Positions 15,996-23,960 of a stretch of DNA of 64,000 bases are shown here, piece after piece (position 1 is the first letter of the stretch; each line of letters opens with the position of its first letter). A model generated the notes under the pieces. The model was not told where the DNA came from, did not search any database, and was given only the letters and a program-made list of their open reading frames with translations. Origin of the DNA: Gp6-AA40 sp036802945 (GTDB lineage Bacteria; Acidobacteriota; Vicinamibacteria; Vicinamibacterales; UBA2999); assembly GCA_036802945.1 (NCBI GenBank), contig DAIRVG010000001.1:159520-223519 (forward strand), in the 5' to 3' direction. A program made the position numbers and the translations under genes.

Positions 15996-17087
15996 TTAGT
16001 ACCGTGATCCGATGAGTTGCCATGCCCGCTCGGCGAGTGGCCGTGCGCGCGCGCCGGCCCGGCGCGCGTCCGGATCGTTGGCCGTGCCGGCGACGACGCG
16101 ACCCATGATGCCCTGGAAGATCGCCGCGAAGCGGAACATCGCAAAGGCGACGTAGAACTCCCACTCCGGTAACGAGGCGCGCCCCGTCAAACGGCAATAC
16201 GCGTCGAGGTATTCCCGTTCACTCGGGATCCCTTCCGGTCGCTCGCAATCCGCAAGGGCACCAAAGTCTTCAGGACCCGTCCGGAAGATCAGCGCGTGAT
16301 GGCCGAGATCAACCAGAGGATGGCCGATTGTCGACAACTCCCAGTCGATCACAGCCGCGACGCGTGGCTCCGCCGGATGGAGCAACAGGTTTCCGGGGCG
16401 GTAGTCGCCGTGCACGACCGCGTCCTCGTCGCCGGGCGGAATGTGGGCGGGAAACCATTCGATCAGCCGTTCCATCGCCTCGATGCGCTCGGTTTCCGAC
16501 GCGCGATACTGCGCCGTCCAGCGATGCACCTGCCGTGCGACGTAGTTCCCCGGCTTCCCGTAGTCTGCGAGACCGGCGGCGCGCCAATCGATCGTGTGCA
16601 GCCGCGCGAGCACCGAGATCATCGACTCGTAAATTTCGCTGCGCTCAGCGGGGGAGCGGTCAGCCAGCGTCGGATCGGCTATCGGATGCCCCGCGACGTA
16701 CTCCATCAGAAAGAATGGGGTGCCGATCACCAGCGGGTCTTCGCACAACAGGTACGTTTTCGGAACCGGCACACCGCTCGTCTGAAGAGCGGTCATCACG
16801 CGATACTCCCGGTCGACCGCGTGCGCCGACGGCAGCAATTGGCCGGGCGGTTTTCGGCGGAGGACGTACTCTCGCGGCCCCGGAGGGTCCGCGCCGCTCA
16901 CGTACTCTCGCGGACCTACAGGGTCCGCGCCGCGCAGGTAGTAGGTGGGATTGGACTGGCCTCCGCGGAACTGGCGTACGGAAATCGGCGCGGTGAAATT
17001 CAACAGACGTCCGGCGAGATAACGCTCGAGCGCATCGACATCGAAGCGATGCGTCTCAAGGACGTCGATCGTGTCGGCAGGATACAC
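15996..17087 (-). CDS. APH-fold phosphotransferase, ACAD10/11 kinase-domain type
   Basis: This protein has 363 residues with a GTG start at 17087. It carries FRGGQSNPTYYL (glycine loop), YVLRRKPPGQLLPSAH, the catalytic loop VVHGDYRPGNLLLHP and the metal Asp in AAVIDWELSTIGHP, all typical of the aminoglycoside-phosphotransferase fold found in ACAD10/11. Such kinases phosphorylate 4-hydroxyacyl-CoA rather than antibiotics; I infer that role from the adjoining dehydrogenase. A tandem 12-residue repeat (GADPVGPREYVS, then GADPPGPREYVL) interrupts the segment between the glycine loop and RRKPPG. It lies in a surface loop, so the enzyme may still work. TAGAGT sits six bases before the start codon. 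Confidence 0.87.
   Translation of the reverse strand: MYPADTIDVLETHRFDVDALERYLAGRLLNFTAPISVRQFRGGQSNPTYYLRGADPVGPREYVSGADPPGPREYVLRRKPPGQLLPSAHAVDREYRVMTALQTSGVPVPKTYLLCEDPLVIGTPFFLMEYVAGHPIADPTLADRSPAERSEIYESMISVLARLHTIDWRAAGLADYGKPGNYVARQVHRWTAQYRASETERIEAMERLIEWFPAHIPPGDEDAVVHGDYRPGNLLLHPAEPRVAAVIDWELSTIGHPLVDLGHHALIFRTGPEDFGALADCERPEGIPSEREYLDAYCRLTGRASLPEWEFYVAFAMFRFAAIFQGIMGRVVAGTANDPDARRAGARARPLAERAWQLIGSRY
16864..16935 (-). repeat. Two tandem 36-bp hairpin units inside the kinase gene
   Basis: Units 16864-16899 and 16900-16935 differ at about five positions. Each contains a GCGGACC-type stem with a four-base loop. Their length of 36 keeps the reading frame, adding 12 residues per copy to the kinase. 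Inserted-repeat origin is likely. Confidence 0.75.
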
Positions 17088-17093
17088 GACGCA

Positions 17094-17099
17094 ACTCTA
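17094..17099 (-). promoter_or_regulatory. -10-like TAGAGT of the kinase gene
   Basis: Minus-strand TAGAGT ends six bases before the GTG at 17087 with no Shine-Dalgarno, one of the set of apparent leaderless starts. Confidence 0.35.
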
Positions 17100-17219
17100 C
17101 TGATCTCCATATGGATGGCGCTATTGGGCAGATCACCGATTTCATTTTTGACCGAGGGAAGGCCGGAGACAACTCACAGCAGACTAGGAATCAAAGTCCG
17201 ATTAGAATAGGCGCCCCCC

Positions 17220-18029
17220 ATGCAAATCTTCATGACAGGCGGTACCGGGCACATCGGATCGTCGGTGCTCGAGGCGTTCATGCGAGCGAGCCACGATGTG
17301 ACCGCGCTCGTGCGCGATCCCGAGAAGGCGGAGTTCATTGCCCGGCGTGGAGCGCATCCTGTCATCGGCGATCTCGCCAAGCCTGCGTCCTACGCGTCTG
17401 CGGCAGAGCAGGCAGACGTCATCGTGCACACGGCGCTCGACGGCTCGATGCTGGGTCAGAAGATTGACCGTCAGGCGGTCGACGCATTTCTCGGAGTGAT
17501 GACCAGTCGCGCCAGGTCCAGCGTTCCCGCGGCGTTCGTATACACCTCCGGTGTGTGGGTGCTGGGTGATACCTCGGCGCCCGTGGCCGAGGACGCGCCG
17601 CTGAGACCGACACCGTTTGTCGCGTGGCGGCCGGAACATGAGCGGCTGGTACTCGAAGCCGGACGTACCGGGATCCGCACCGTGGTCGTGCGGCCTGGAA
17701 TCGTCTATGGCGGTAACCGCGGGATCATTGCGGATTTGCTGAAAGACGCAGCAAATGGGCTGGTTCGGGTGATCGGTGACGGCAACAATCACTGGCCCTG
17801 CGTGTACGCGCGAGACCTCGCCGACCTCTATCTGCGCGTGACCAGCAGCCCTGAGGCTTCCGGTGTGTTTCACGCCAACGACGAAGCCGACGAAAGCGTT
17901 GGTGACATCGTTGACGCCATCGCACGCCATGCCCGGATGCGTCCGGACGTGCGCCACGTGCCGCTCAAGGAAGCTCGGGCGAAGATGGGCCCCTACGCCG
18001 ACGCGCTCGCCCTCGATCAACGGGTGCGC
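17220..18029 (+). CDS. NAD(P)-dependent SDR / epimerase family protein, 3' end lost in gap
   Basis: 270 residues are visible before the 100-N gap. The N-terminus MQIFMTGGTGHIGSSVLEA is a Rossmann motif of the extended or atypical short-chain dehydrogenase type, followed by IGDLAKPASY, FVYTSGVWVLG with the Ser and Tyr, and VVVRPGIVYGG. Members reduce or epimerise nucleotide sugars, or act as ketone reductases or quinone-linked stress proteins; nothing here fixes the substrate. Family length is about 290-320, so 20-50 residues are missing. A TAGAAT lies 11 bases before the ATG. The apparent reading frame beyond the gap belongs to other DNA. Confidence 0.85.
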
Positions 18030-18129
18030 NNNNNNNNNNNNNNNNNNNNNNNNNNNNNNNNNNNNNNNNNNNNNNNNNNNNNNNNNNNNNNNNNNNNNNN
18101 NNNNNNNNNNNNNNNNNNNNNNNNNNNNN
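18030..18129. other. Assembly gap of 100 N
   Basis: Exactly 100 undetermined bases. It removes the end of the SDR gene; the clpP stop lies eight bases beyond it. Gap size and linkage are unproven. Confidence 0.99.
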
Positions 18130-18137
18130 GGCCCGTC

Positions 18138-18797
18138 TTATCCTTCTACGATTCCATCAATCAAGCCGTACTCGAGCGCCTTCTTCGCATCCAGGTAGAA
18201 GTCGGTGCGCTTGGTATCGCGGATGATCTTCTGCAGTGGTTTGCCGGATCGGTTTGCGAGGATCTCGTAGATCTGTGCCTGCATCTGTTTGAGGCGATCG
18301 AGATGCTGCGCCGCCGCTGACGTCGACTGCCATCCCGCCCACTTCGCTGGCTCGTGAATCATGATCCACGAGTGCGGGTACGAGAAGCGGCGGCCTGTGC
18401 TCGCCGCCTGCAGTACGACCGAACCCATCGAATACGCCATCCCTTGCACGATGATCGTGACCTCGATACTGCGGCTCACGATCTCTCGCACCGCGTCGTG
18501 AATCGCGAGGCCGTCGGTGACGTTGCCGCCCGCGCTGTTGATGTAGATCGTGATTGGTTTCGTGCTGTCGTTGGCGAACTCGCGAAGCCGCTCGATGACG
18601 CTGCGCGCTGTATCTTTTTCGATGTCACCGATGAGGTAGATGTCGCGGAGCCGGTCGGACGTCTCTTTCCGGAGGACGCCTTTGACGGCCTCAATCAGCT
18701 CGCCAATCAGGCGGTCGTTCAAGTCTCGAAAGGGAACAGTATTCGCGACCTGGGCTCGATCTTTCTCGGGCGAGGTCGGAATAGACGAGTCCGGCAC
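18138..18797 (-). CDS. clpP: ATP-dependent Clp protease proteolytic subunit (ClpP-like)
   Basis: This 219-residue serine peptidase has the ClpP landmarks: YINSAGGNVTDGLAIHD, the nucleophile in GMAYSMGSVVL, the His in SWIMIHEPAKW and the Asp in RDTKRTDFYLDAKKALEYG. The triad is complete. GMAYSMGS differs from the usual QAASMGA around the serine, and the N-terminal 20 residues are divergent, so this may be a paralog that forms mixed rings rather than the main ClpP. No clpX or tig lies beside it in the window. The GTG at 18797 is the only reasonable start; no Shine-Dalgarno is seen. Confidence 0.88.
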   Translation of the reverse strand: MPDSSIPTSPEKDRAQVANTVPFRDLNDRLIGELIEAVKGVLRKETSDRLRDIYLIGDIEKDTARSVIERLREFANDSTKPITIYINSAGGNVTDGLAIHDAVREIVSRSIEVTIIVQGMAYSMGSVVLQAASTGRRFSYPHSWIMIHEPAKWAGWQSTSAAAQHLDRLKQMQAQIYEILANRSGKPLQKIIRDTKRTDFYLDAKKALEYGLIDGIVEG

Positions 18798-18941
18798 GGT
18801 CAGGCCCTGTGCAAATCGAGTTCCGAAACGGAACTAGTGGACCGTCTGGACGATTGAGTAATAGTCACAACAGGCCTCCGACCGCGATCTACGGGCCGCG
18901 ACAACGGAGTGGCCCGGTAGTAATTCGGAAGAGGCAGGCCA

Positions 18942-19163
18942 CTAGTCATCACGATCTTCTTCTTCCGCGCCTGGCAGGAGCTCGAAGAACGCATCGAGGC
19001 TCCGGTCGAGCGCCCGCCGGAGCTGTGGAACTGTTCCGTCGATCGTATGGAGCGTCAGTCCCGCCTGCGATCCATCTTTGAGGTTCAGTCGTCCCTCATC
19101 TGCCCCGGTGAGCGAGCCTTCAGGTACGAGCCGAACGCCGTAGACCAATGTGTAGCGCGCCAT
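18942..19163 (-). CDS. Small uncharacterised protein (73 aa)
   Basis: I do not recognise this acidic 73-residue protein. It begins MARYTLVYGVRLVPEGSL, has an even mix of charged residues, no cysteine and no membrane segment, and ends in an EEEDRDD acidic tail. TATAGT lies eight bases before its ATG on the minus strand, which supports a real leaderless gene. It is divergent from the M28 peptidase and upstream of clpP on the same strand. Confidence 0.5.
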   Translation of the reverse strand: MARYTLVYGVRLVPEGSLTGADEGRLNLKDGSQAGLTLHTIDGTVPQLRRALDRSLDAFFELLPGAEEEDRDD

Positions 19164-19171
19164 ATCACGCC

Positions 19172-19179
19172 ACTATACT
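19172..19179. promoter_or_regulatory. Bidirectional -10 element between the 73-aa gene and the M28 peptidase
   Basis: ACTATACT reads TATAGT on the minus strand (19177-19172), eight bases before the ATG at 19163, and TATACT on the plus strand (19174-19179), 23 bases before the ATG at 19203. This is the same layout as at 7863-7870. Confidence 0.45.
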
Positions 19180-19202
19180 AATTAGTGAACCGTTCGAACT
19201 GA

Positions 19203-20873
19203 ATGCCTACACGTACGCGTATTCGCGCTTCAGTTGCAGCAGCCATCGTGCTTGCCGTCGTGGTGGTGCTCTTTGCGCAGGACCGCCTGGGTGCTCCTCG
19301 AGTGTCACTCGACGGCCCAGCCCTGGATGAGATTCGCGGGGACGAGATTGCTGCGCACATCAAGTTCCTGTCGGACGACCTGCTTGAAGGTCGAGCGCCC
19401 TCGACCCGGGGCGGACGTCTCGCCGCCTCCTACCTTGCAACTCAACTTGCGACGCTCGGCTACGGACCAGCCGGCGACAAGGGAACGTACTTCCAGGATG
19501 TCGCGATCCTCGAATCGGTGGTCAGCCCGTCGTTCACGCTGACGGCTGGCAAAGGGACTCCCTTCACGTATCGACAAGACGTCGTCGCATTCACCGGGCG
19601 GCAGGAACCCCGCGTCCGCGTCGATGGCGAGCTTGTATTCGTTGGTCACGGCATTGTCGCGCCTGAATACAAGTGGAATGACTACGCCGGCATCGACATG
19701 ACAGGGAAAGTGGCCCTCGTCATGGTCAACGATCCTCCGGCGACCGCGGACGAACCGCAGTTGTTCGGCGGTCGCGCGATGACCTACTACGGGCGCTGGA
19801 CCTACAAGTACGAGGAAGCCGCACGACAGGGCGCGGTCGGCGCTGTCCTGATTCATACGCCGGAATCCGCCACGTACCCGTGGCAGGTCGTCCAGTCATC
19901 GTGGACAGGAACGCTGTATTCGCTGCCCCCATCCGCGGGTGAGCCAACGCTCGCGTTGAAAGCGTGGGTCAGCAATGATGCGGCGACAGAAATCGTTCGG
20001 CGTGCCGGCAAGGATCTCGATTCGCTTCGTGCTGCTTCACTCAAGCGCGGCACAGCACCGCAACCGCTCGGTATCAGCGTGTCCGCGACGATTGATCAGA
20101 AAGTCCAGCAGAAAATTTCTCAGAATGTGATTGGCGTCCTTCCCGGGACGAACCCGCAGGAGGGGATCATTTTCTCCGCGCACTACGATCATCTTGGGAC
20201 GGCGGAGCCGAAGCCCGGCGAGCCGGCTGACGCCGATCGCATCTACAACGGGGCAATTGACAACGCATCGGGCGATGCAGGGACGCTCGAGATTGCGCAG
20301 GCATTTGCACGCGCGCGTACCCGGCCGCGGCGTTCGGTCTACGTCATGTTTCCAACGGCGGAAGAGTCAGGACTGCTTGGTTCGGCGTGGTTTGCCGCGC
20401 ATCCCGCGCTTCCCGCCAGCGCCTGGGCCGCGAATATCAACATCGACGGATTGAATTTTGCCGGGCCGGCCCAAGATATCGTGCTGCTGGGCGCCGAACG
20501 CTCGTCGATCGGCACGGTGGCGTCGGAGCTCGCCGCCCGCCATCAGCGTGTGGTTGGCGCCGATCCCGAACCCGAGCGCGGATACTTTTTCCGGTCCGAT
20601 CACTTCTCCCTTGCGAAGGTCGGCATTCCCGCAGTGTCCATCGGCGAGCCGGTCGACTTCATCGGGAAGGAGCCTGGTTTCGCTAAACGCGTGCACGACG
20701 AATACAACGAGAAGCGGTATCACCAGCCAAGCGATGAATTCCAGCAGGACTGGAACTACGCAGGCGCCGTTCAGGACATGCGGCTGCTTGCGGAACTCGG
20801 GTGGCGCCTGGCCAACGACCCGGCGATGCCGACTTACAACCCGAACGAGCAGTTCGCCCGCCCGCGACAGTAA
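19203..20873 (+). CDS. M28 family zinc aminopeptidase, exported
   Basis: This 556-residue protein has an N-terminal hydrophobic segment (residues 8-26). A PA-type insert lies around residues 140-260. The M28 catalytic core has all five zinc ligands in order: SAHYDHLG, GAIDNASGD, TAEESGLLGS, NINIDGLNF and RYHQPSDEF. It should release N-terminal amino acids from peptides outside the cytoplasmic membrane. The ATG at 19203 gives a proper signal or anchor sequence. The stop overlaps the ATG of the dehydratase gene by one base (TAATG). It fits a lifestyle of extracellular protein use, as do the M1 peptidase and other exported enzymes here. Confidence 0.9.
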   Translation: MPTRTRIRASVAAAIVLAVVVVLFAQDRLGAPRVSLDGPALDEIRGDEIAAHIKFLSDDLLEGRAPSTRGGRLAASYLATQLATLGYGPAGDKGTYFQDVAILESVVSPSFTLTAGKGTPFTYRQDVVAFTGRQEPRVRVDGELVFVGHGIVAPEYKWNDYAGIDMTGKVALVMVNDPPATADEPQLFGGRAMTYYGRWTYKYEEAARQGAVGAVLIHTPESATYPWQVVQSSWTGTLYSLPPSAGEPTLALKAWVSNDAATEIVRRAGKDLDSLRAASLKRGTAPQPLGISVSATIDQKVQQKISQNVIGVLPGTNPQEGIIFSAHYDHLGTAEPKPGEPADADRIYNGAIDNASGDAGTLEIAQAFARARTRPRRSVYVMFPTAEESGLLGSAWFAAHPALPASAWAANINIDGLNFAGPAQDIVLLGAERSSIGTVASELAARHQRVVGADPEPERGYFFRSDHFSLAKVGIPAVSIGEPVDFIGKEPGFAKRVHDEYNEKRYHQPSDEFQQDWNYAGAVQDMRLLAELGWRLANDPAMPTYNPNEQFARPRQ

Positions 20874-21826
20874 TGGGGGCGGAGCTGGTCTCGCTCGCCG
20901 ACATACGAGCGGCGGCAGCGCGCATCGCGGGCGTTGCGCGACGGACACCGCTCATCGAGGTCGGCGCGGGCCTCGGGCCCACGTTCGCCCTCAAGTGCGA
21001 AAACATGCAGCCGGCCGGCGCCTTCAAAATCCGCGGCGCCTACAACATGCTCTCGCAACTCGGCCAGGACGCGCGAGCAGCCGGCGTCATCACGTATTCA
21101 TCGGGCAACCACGGCCAGGCGATGGCGCTCGCCGCACGTCTCCTCGGCGTCCGGGCGGTCGTTGTCATGCCCGAAACCGCGCCGCGCGTGAAGGTCGCCG
21201 GCGCGGAACGGTACGGAGCGGAGGTCCTCTTTGCCGGCACCACCGTGCTCGACCGCAAGGCGCGGGCGGAATCCGAGGCTGGGGCGCGAGGACTGACGAT
21301 GGTGCCGCCATTTGATCATCCGTGGATCATTGCGGGACAGGGAACCTGCGCGCTCGAGATCGTCGAGCAGTCCCAGGCGTTGTCCGTCGTCTTTGTTCCA
21401 ATGGGCGGCGGCGGACTGATTTCCGGAGTGTCGGCGGCGATCAGGGCACTGCGCAGCGACGTGCGTATCGTCGGCGTCGAGCCGGCGGGCGCTCCGAAAA
21501 TGACGGCATCACGCGCGGCGGGACAACCTGTCACGCTGCCGACAACCGCCAGCATCGCCGATGGTCTCCTGTCGGTGCGCCCGGGCGATCTCACATTCGC
21601 GCACGTCCAGGCATTCGTCGACGAGGTTGTCACGGTTGACGATCGGCAGATCGCGGCGGCGGTGAAGTGGCTCTTCGACAATGCGAATGTCGTCGCGGAA
21701 CCGAGCGGCGCCGCAAGCGTAGCCGCCGTACTGCGCGACGACCTCCCGATCGCAAGAGGAACAGTCGCGGTGATCTCGGGCGGCAACGTCGCGCCGGGAG
21801 ACTATGCGAGATACATCTCTGACTAG
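20873..21826 (+). CDS. PLP-dependent threonine/serine dehydratase
   Basis: This 317-residue fold-type II PLP enzyme has the Schiff-base lysine in GAFKIRGAYNML (near residue 53), SSGNHGQ, the phosphate cup GGGGLISG and the cofactor-edge motif SGGNVAPGDY. It lacks the C-terminal ACT-like regulatory domain of IlvA, so it resembles the short catabolic TdcB or serine-racemase branch. It converts Thr to 2-oxobutyrate or Ser to pyruvate. The ATG at 20873 overlaps the peptidase stop, so the pair is probably translated together and links peptide breakdown to amino acid use. Its stop overlaps the end of the CCA gene on the other strand by four bases. Confidence 0.87.
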   Translation: MGAELVSLADIRAAAARIAGVARRTPLIEVGAGLGPTFALKCENMQPAGAFKIRGAYNMLSQLGQDARAAGVITYSSGNHGQAMALAARLLGVRAVVVMPETAPRVKVAGAERYGAEVLFAGTTVLDRKARAESEAGARGLTMVPPFDHPWIIAGQGTCALEIVEQSQALSVVFVPMGGGGLISGVSAAIRALRSDVRIVGVEPAGAPKMTASRAAGQPVTLPTTASIADGLLSVRPGDLTFAHVQAFVDEVVTVDDRQIAAAVKWLFDNANVVAEPSGAASVAAVLRDDLPIARGTVAVISGGNVAPGDYARYISD

Positions 21827-23241
21827 GGGGAAGGGGGAAGGGGAAAGGGGGAAGAACTCAGAAGGCGCCGCGCCTCTTCGATCGCTCGCTCGACGGATGC
21901 GACCTCGCCATCGAGCTGTTTTTCGTAGACCTGTTTGAGTATCTCGCCGACGCGCGGGCCGGGGGTCAAGCCAAGCACCAGGAGGTGCCGTCCGAGGAGC
22001 AGCGGGGCAGGAGGGCGATGCTCCACGCCGAGCGCGCGTGCGCGCTCGATGAACCAGTCCATTGCGGAACAATCGAAGTCGCCGGTCCGGCCGAGACAGT
22101 CCGCGCGCGCCAACCGCGCGAGCAGCTCCAGATCGACCTTCTGCGCCAGCCTGCGGAACGCGCCATCGGTCACATTCGCGGCTTTCCTGAAGGCGCCCGG
22201 CTTCAGATGATGCGCGACCAGGCCGACGACCTGGCCGCGGACGTCGAAGCCGTCGATTGAATGGACGTTCAAGCGATCCAGCAGACTGAGCGCCGGCTCG
22301 ACACCTGCCTGTTCGTGGTCGAGCGACCGGATGCGGCCATCGATACGCGCCGTCGTGGAAGGTTTCCCAAGGTCGTGGCAGACGGCGCCAAGCATCACGC
22401 TGACGCGGCGCGCGCGATCGAGGTCGTTATTCAGTTCGCGCGCCTTGTCGATCACCATCAGCGTATGCGTCCAGACGTCACCCTCCGGATGCCATTCCGG
22501 CTCCTGCTCGCATCCAACGAGTGGCAGGAGTTCGGGAAGCACACGCTCGATGACACCCAGATCCATTGCGAGGCGGAATCCAATCGACGGCTGCTCCGCC
22601 TCCAGGAGTAGTTTTTCGACCTCGCCCCAGATCCGCTCGGACGGCAGATCGTCGAGTCGGAGGCTCCTGCACAACGCGGCGGTCGCCTCATCGAGCGTGA
22701 AATCGAATCGGGCCGCGAACTGCACCGCGCGCAACACGCGCAGGCTGTCGTCGGAGAACGTGCGCGGATCGACGGCGCGCAGCCGCCGCCGCTCGAGATC
22801 GGCGCGGCCCTCGAATGGATCTTCGTACTGATCCGTCAGCGGGTCCCACGAGATGGCGTTGATCGTGAAGTCGCGGCGCCGCGCGGCGTCGGCGATCGAC
22901 ATCGACGGGTCGCCCCGCACGTCGAAGCCCTTATGGCCGCGGCCTTTCTTGGATTCACGGCGCGGCAATGCGACATCGATCTCGCCATGGCCGCCGCCCG
23001 GGGGAACCAGTTTGTAGACAGGAAAACTTTGACCGACAGTCTCGACGCGTCCGAGCGGCGAGAGCAGCTCGACCAGTCGATCCTGCGTGAGACCGAATAC
23101 CTCGATGTCGAGGTCTTTCGACGCCCGGCCGCGCAGGCGATCGCGCACCCAGCCCCCGACGATCAGCGCGCGCCCTCCAGCGTCTCGGGCGGCGAGCGCA
23201 ATACGGCGCGCCACATCGAGCGATGAGCTCGGTTCGGCCAC
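21823..23241 (-). CDS. cca: tRNA nucleotidyltransferase with HD domain (CCA-adding enzyme)
   Basis: This 472-residue protein carries the class II nucleotidyltransferase head: VGGWVRDRLRGR, the metal-binding SKDLDIEVFG, RRRDFTINAISWDP and DDSLRVLRAVQFAARFDF. An HD-type region follows with CHDLGKPSTT and the later VAHHLKPGAF. It adds or repairs the CCA end of tRNA; the HD part may remove phosphates. The start is GTG 23241, seven bases after a GATAAT and without a Shine-Dalgarno. The C-terminal dozen residues come from a G-rich repeat and are not conserved. Poly(A) polymerase is an alternative, but the GGWVRD and HD layout favours CCA. Confidence 0.88.
   Translation of the reverse strand: MAEPSSSLDVARRIALAARDAGGRALIVGGWVRDRLRGRASKDLDIEVFGLTQDRLVELLSPLGRVETVGQSFPVYKLVPPGGGHGEIDVALPRRESKKGRGHKGFDVRGDPSMSIADAARRRDFTINAISWDPLTDQYEDPFEGRADLERRRLRAVDPRTFSDDSLRVLRAVQFAARFDFTLDEATAALCRSLRLDDLPSERIWGEVEKLLLEAEQPSIGFRLAMDLGVIERVLPELLPLVGCEQEPEWHPEGDVWTHTLMVIDKARELNNDLDRARRVSVMLGAVCHDLGKPSTTARIDGRIRSLDHEQAGVEPALSLLDRLNVHSIDGFDVRGQVVGLVAHHLKPGAFRKAANVTDGAFRRLAQKVDLELLARLARADCLGRTGDFDCSAMDWFIERARALGVEHRPPAPLLLGRHLLVLGLTPGPRVGEILKQVYEKQLDGEVASVERAIEEARRLLSSSPFPLPPSP
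21826..21854. repeat. G-rich GGGGGAA repeat at the convergent gene ends
   Basis: Four GGGGGAA-like units follow the dehydratase stop. On the minus strand they encode the last residues of the CCA transferase (SSSPFPLPPSP), an example of a repeat extending a reading frame at its end. Confidence 0.6.
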
Positions 23242-23248
23242 GCCCGCG

Positions 23249-23254
23249 ATTATC
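23249..23254 (-). promoter_or_regulatory. -10-like GATAAT of the cca gene
   Basis: Minus-strand GATAAT ends seven bases before the GTG at 23241; no ribosome-binding site is present between them. Confidence 0.4.
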
Positions 23255-23271
23255 TGTTAACTAGTGAGGAC

Positions 23272-23304
23272 AAAAAAAAGAGGGCCAGGTAATGCCTGGT
23301 CCTC
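23272..23304 (-). terminator. Rho-independent terminator of the small zinc-ribbon gene
   Basis: On the minus strand a 10-bp stem (23304-23295 with 23289-23280, one mismatch, five-base loop) is followed at once by eight T (23279-23272). This is the clearest intrinsic terminator in the window and it supports the short gene at 23331-23609. Confidence 0.85.
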
Positions 23305-23330
23305 GTGGCGCGTGTGTGCGGTGTTGATGT

Positions 23331-23609
23331 TCAGGCGACGCGGCGTTCGCGTACGAGCGGCATCCGGACGATGCGCGGCGATTCCGTCGCGGCGGTAGAC
23401 TGCGGCCGGCGATCGTTTCGAAGGTCCCAGCCTGGCGTTTCGTGGCCGCAGGACGTGCATTGCAGGGACATCCGCCCCCGCTCGAAATGCAGGAGCGAGT
23501 CATGCCCGTGGAGCCCGCAGATGAATTGCCGGAGCTGCTCGGCGGCGCGTGTCATCACGCCGGCGCCGGTTGGTGCTGCGGTTATCGTCTGCTGCGTGTC
23601 GGTAACCAT
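23331..23609 (-). CDS. Small zinc-ribbon-like protein (CGLHGHD type)
   Basis: This 92-residue protein has AAEQLRQFICGLHGHDSLL and then SLQCTSCGHETPGWDL, giving three cysteines and several histidines that look like a small zinc-binding module. I recall this motif pair as common in short acidobacterial proteins of unknown role, but I cannot verify that here. The ATG at 23609 has AAGGGG about 10 bases upstream, and a strong terminator follows the stop, so this is an independent transcription unit. The frame stays open to 23720, but the extension lacks family character and a ribosome site. Confidence 0.7.
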   Translation of the reverse strand: MVTDTQQTITAAPTGAGVMTRAAEQLRQFICGLHGHDSLLHFERGRMSLQCTSCGHETPGWDLRNDRRPQSTAATESPRIVRMPLVRERRVA

Positions 23610-23960
23610 TTGCCGCGATTCCCCTTTTCTGAGTAGCCACTGGTATGACGCCGGATTGCGCCTCGCCGTTTCCAGGGACTCGTTTTCAGCTATAGCCCGG
23701 CATTTCAAGAGCAGTGCCACGGCCCGACCGTATCGGACACGAGCCCGTCACTGAATGAATAACGAATCGGACACGAAAACCGAACATCTGCGCATTCCAT
23801 TTGTCCTTCGGCAAGGAGACATCAGTGATGGGATTCCGCCGGTCGCTGTCTGAAGTGTGAACGGTTCGTGTGTATCTCTTGAAGTGTTACGCGAGAAATG
23901 CCGCTAAACCCCGCAGCCCCAACGCATGATGCCGATCCGCGGTGCTGCAGAGGTTGGGCG
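23610..23960. other. Intergenic region upstream of the zinc-ribbon gene
   Basis: 351 bases between two minus-strand genes. Two ATCGGACACGA-like direct repeats occur near 23731-23742 and 23765-23778. I see no tRNA, hairpin or convincing reading frame. It should hold the promoter of the small zinc-ribbon gene, but no clear -35/-10 pair stands out. Confidence 0.5.

Noticed and set aside
15996..17087. Aminoglycoside resistance kinase
   Set aside because: The RRKPPGQLLPSAH and STIGHP signatures and the neighbouring dehydrogenase fit the ACAD10/11 kinase branch, not antibiotic-modifying enzymes.
18130..18320. Continuation of the SDR gene beyond the second gap
   Set aside because: That DNA is antisense clpP; the SDR end is missing.
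23442..23636. 64-codon plus-strand frame over the zinc-ribbon gene
   Set aside because: The minus strand has a ribosome site, CxxC motifs and an intrinsic terminator; the plus frame has none.
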